From Planctomycetaceae bacterium (GTDB lineage Bacteria > Planctomycetota > Planctomycetia > Planctomycetales > Planctomycetaceae): a stretch of DNA of 14,871 nucleotides. The translations under genes and the position numbers were made by a program. The stretch spans positions 1-14,871 of the forward strand of contig JAGQQP010000040.1 of assembly GCA_020426085.1 (NCBI GenBank), given 5' to 3'. Below the pieces are notes generated by a model that ran no database searches, was not told where the DNA came from, and saw only the letters and a list, made by a program, of their open reading frames with translations. Each line of letters opens with the position of its first letter. Within the stretch, counting starts at the first letter, position 1. Shown in pieces: positions 13,030 to 14,871 of the stretch.

Positions 13030-14673
13030 TCAGTCTTCAGGTTTGCGTAAAGCGTTTCCAGTCACTGTGCCTGCCTGTCCTGTCAGCGTGAGTACTTCTG
13101 CTGTGGGACTGGTTGACACTGCGATGTTGTCGAAGACGTGGGCCGGGACTGTTGGGTTTTGTATCAGCAGGGCTGTGCGATGAAAATCGCTGATTTGATT
13201 ATGTGAAGCGACGATGGCTGCTTCGCTGGCATGGAGCGCGTGACGCCAGTGATGGAACCTGTTGCCGATCAGAGTGACCTCAGATCCGGGCAGTGCCCAG
13301 ACCGCGAAGTTAGGCGGACCAACTTTGCGGAGCGAGGTACCGGCAAATTCATTGTTTTCCGCACGGAGCTTACCGAGGACGCGAATGCCGGCCACACCAC
13401 CTCCGCGGATTGTATTCCCCGTCAGTGTGGCATCTGCTCCGGCGAACACCATGATGATGGGAGGCATGCCACCTTTTCGAGAAAGTTCATTCCCCGAGAG
13501 CTGTACCGTCCAGCCGGAATGAATGCCGACCGCGACCTGATCATTATCGATGATGCGGTTATTGATTACCGTAGAGCGACCGGTTTTACAGTCAGCGAAT
13601 CCGAGACCGGCTGTTTTGTTGTGGTGACAGTAATTGTTGATCAGCGTGGTGACGGCGTCGCTCTGCTGACCGATCCCTGACTCCCCGTTCTGAAAACACT
13701 CATTACCGACGATGGTGGGAGTGGCATCAGTGCGGGAACCGATGCCGGCCAACCGGTTCTGAAAACAGCGGTTTTTGCGGATCAGCGGGGATGCTGACTC
13801 GCTGGTGCCGATTCCGGCCATGCCGTTTTCATAGCATTCGTTCTCTTCAATCAGGGGACGCGTATTGGCACCAGTGCGGGTACCAATACCGGCTCGTCGA
13901 TTTCGATAACATTTATTGTGACGTACGAGGGGGCAGGATCCCTCACTGATGCCGATGCCGGCGCGGATGTTTTCATAGCAGGTATTATTGATGACAGTCG
14001 GACTGGCATCATCGTGTCCGATTCCGGCGTAGAAGTTTTCGAAACAGGTGTTTTCTTCGATGACCGCCTGAGAGTCGTGCATGGAGCCGATGCCGCCCCC
14101 CATGTTGCGATAGCAGATATTGCGATAGACGTGAGGCGTGCAGCGCTTCCCTTCTGTCGTCTGGATAGCAATACCGGTATAGCCGATGTGATGAACGATA
14201 TTGTTCTGTACCTTGCAGGTGACACCCATGATTGCGATGCCAGGTGTCCCCGGGGCACCGATGTGTTCGTGTGACTGCTGTTCGCCCCGCGTGGCGTGGT
14301 GGTGATTCCATTTCTGTTCGTCATACTCACCAACACCGGTGATGGTGAATCCGTCGAGAACGGCATTCTCCGCCATCAGGACCCCTGCCCCCTCGTCCTG
14401 CTGGCTGCCATCAATGATTGTCGTTTCAGCCCGTTTGAGACCACGGCTTCCTCTGCTTTCATCTCCGGTGCTTTTGAGTGTGATGTTTGGTTTGAGGTGC
14501 AGGCGTTCGTGATAGGTTCCTGCAGCCACAAGGACCGTGTCACCTTGTTGCGCAGCGTCGATTGCAGATTGAATCGTCTGAAAATTTTCGGGAACGTTGA
14601 GTGTTTTTGCGGCGAGTGGACTGGTCAGGCAGAGCAGAACAATCAGAGCGGGAAGATAGTTGCGCGAGCACAT
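13030..14673 (-). CDS. Secreted right-handed parallel beta-helix protein (NosD/DUF1565-like)
   Basis: 547 residues from the ATG at 14673, which has AGGAGA 6 nt upstream; an ATG five codons earlier (14688) lacks a ribosome site. The N-terminus is a Sec signal peptide (NYLPALIVLLCLTSPLAAK, cleavage near A-A-K). Next comes the typical beginning of pectate-lyase-like helices, LNVPENFQTIQSAIDAAQQG and VLVAAGTYHERL. A His-rich insertion follows. In the middle, eight consecutive rungs of 22-25 residues share the pattern N-x-C-[YFH]-x-N...AGIG...A-x-P-x-I. The last third continues as irregular rungs (LTGNTIRGG, LIGNRF, FDNIAV). Such proteins are exported polysaccharide-binding or -modifying proteins or structural surface proteins. 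No catalytic site is recognisable, so activity is not claimed. The gene is alone on this strand. Confidence 0.88.
   Translation of the reverse strand: MCSRNYLPALIVLLCLTSPLAAKTLNVPENFQTIQSAIDAAQQGDTVLVAAGTYHERLHLKPNITLKSTGDESRGSRGLKRAETTIIDGSQQDEGAGVLMAENAVLDGFTITGVGEYDEQKWNHHHATRGEQQSHEHIGAPGTPGIAIMGVTCKVQNNIVHHIGYTGIAIQTTEGKRCTPHVYRNICYRNMGGGIGSMHDSQAVIEENTCFENFYAGIGHDDASPTVINNTCYENIRAGIGISEGSCPLVRHNKCYRNRRAGIGTRTGANTRPLIEENECYENGMAGIGTSESASPLIRKNRCFQNRLAGIGSRTDATPTIVGNECFQNGESGIGQQSDAVTTLINNYCHHNKTAGLGFADCKTGRSTVINNRIIDNDQVAVGIHSGWTVQLSGNELSRKGGMPPIIMVFAGADATLTGNTIRGGGVAGIRVLGKLRAENNEFAGTSLRKVGPPNFAVWALPGSEVTLIGNRFHHWRHALHASEAAIVASHNQISDFHRTALLIQNPTVPAHVFDNIAVSTSPTAEVLTLTGQAGTVTGNALRKPED
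13591..14127 (-). repeat. Eight beta-helix rungs with cysteine and asparagine ladders
   Basis: In the numbering that starts at the upstream ATG (14688), Cys falls at 192, 215, 237, 260, 285, 308, 331 and 354, with spacings of 23, 22, 23, 25, 23, 23 and 23. Each is in N-x-C-[YFH]-x-N. Most rungs also have the turn AGIG or GGIG. The regularity shows a parallel beta-helix built from duplicated coils. Confidence 0.85.
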
Positions 14674-14679
14674 GGGGAT

Positions 14680-14685
14680 TCTCCT
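14680..14685 (-). promoter_or_regulatory. Shine-Dalgarno site that fixes the beta-helix gene start
   Basis: Read on the - strand, AGGAGA lies 6 nt before ATG 14673. The earlier ATG at 14688 has no purine-rich site and would put this one inside the coding region. Confidence 0.7.
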
Positions 14686-14798
14686 CATCGCGGCAGGGGA
14701 ATATTGGATTCAGTCTCCAAGCTACCAGATTGTGCATGCGGATCAAGAGGTAACTGGTCAGATCTGCTGCTGGTATCAGCAGACAAGTGTTTTGCTGC

Positions 14799-14828
14799 TT
14801 GACTCACTCTATTACGCGCTGGTATAAA
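14799..14828 (+). promoter_or_regulatory. Sigma70-type promoter pointing out of the window
   Basis: TTGACT (14799-14804) and TATAAA (14823-14828) are separated by 18 bp on the + strand, close to consensus. It would serve a + strand gene beyond the right edge, divergent from the beta-helix gene. Upstream lies a 7-bp hairpin TCTGCTG/CAGCAGA (14763-14783). Confidence 0.5.
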
Positions 14829-14871
14829 ACCCGTCTAGCATTCAGAAAGGTGCCCTGCTCTTTTATGGCTC

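Noticed and set aside
13591..14127. Regular repeats that might suggest a CRISPR array
   Set aside because: The periodicity is about 69 bp but the DNA units are diverged and lie in one coding frame with a conserved protein pattern; there are no identical repeats with unique spacers.
13231..14274. Several + strand open frames opposite the beta-helix gene
   Set aside because: The repeated rung structure of the real gene gives regular long antisense frames; the products show only the mirrored repeat pattern.
13851..14366. 171-codon alternative frame on the - strand inside the beta-helix gene
   Set aside because: It overlaps the beta-helix coding frame over its whole length, and the repeat, signal peptide and ribosome site all support the other frame.
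14296..14802. 168-codon open frame on the + strand
   Set aside because: It covers the signal peptide, ribosome site and upstream region of the beta-helix gene on the other strand, and has no motif.

Overview
The window looks like a piece of a planctomycete chromosome, probably close to Gimesia/Planctomyces. This is inferred from moderate GC, many small orphan membrane proteins in loose same-strand runs, frequent weak Shine-Dalgarno sites, and a secreted parallel beta-helix protein. No rRNA, tRNA, CRISPR array, insertion sequence or attachment site was seen, so the taxonomic call rests on style alone.

Layout. All genes from the left edge to about 12.9 kb are on the + strand; one large gene then converges on them from the - strand. 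Left part (1-2394): the end of a serine beta-lactamase-family hydrolase closed by a long hairpin, a class I SAM methyltransferase, an SRPBCC-fold protein, and a histidine-rich multi-pass membrane protein 12 bp after it. Middle part (2429-5270): an RDD-domain membrane protein, then a closely spaced set of four small unrecognised membrane proteins (one with a 33-bp in-frame tandem repeat) and a DUF4375 (DMP19-like) protein. Next (5357-7777): two 210-residue paralogues, each three membrane helices plus a GspG-pseudopilin-like outer domain, flanking a zinc-ribbon membrane protein; the second paralogue overlaps the zinc-ribbon gene by 11 nt. Then (7944-9465) a DUF4291 protein and an alpha/beta hydrolase.

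Right part (9545-12928): a bitopic protein with an outer domain, a four-helix membrane protein, a small DUF6868-like membrane protein, a pair of soluble orphan proteins 6 bp apart, a 24-codon fragment that resembles the C-terminus of the next gene, a 386-nt non-coding stretch with several inverted repeats and a TATAAT box, and a membrane-anchored outer-domain protein. On the - strand, 14673-13030 encodes a Sec-exported right-handed beta-helix protein with eight regular rungs that carry a cysteine and an asparagine ladder. A good sigma70-type promoter near the right edge points + and out of the window.

No complete known pathway or defence system is recognisable. The most distinctive items are the duplicated pseudopilin-like proteins around the zinc-ribbon gene, the cluster of small membrane genes, the cysteine ladder, and the short C-terminal gene fragment. 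Several starts were moved downstream of the longest reading frame on the basis of ribosome sites, a hairpin or paralogue alignment; each case is explained in its entry.
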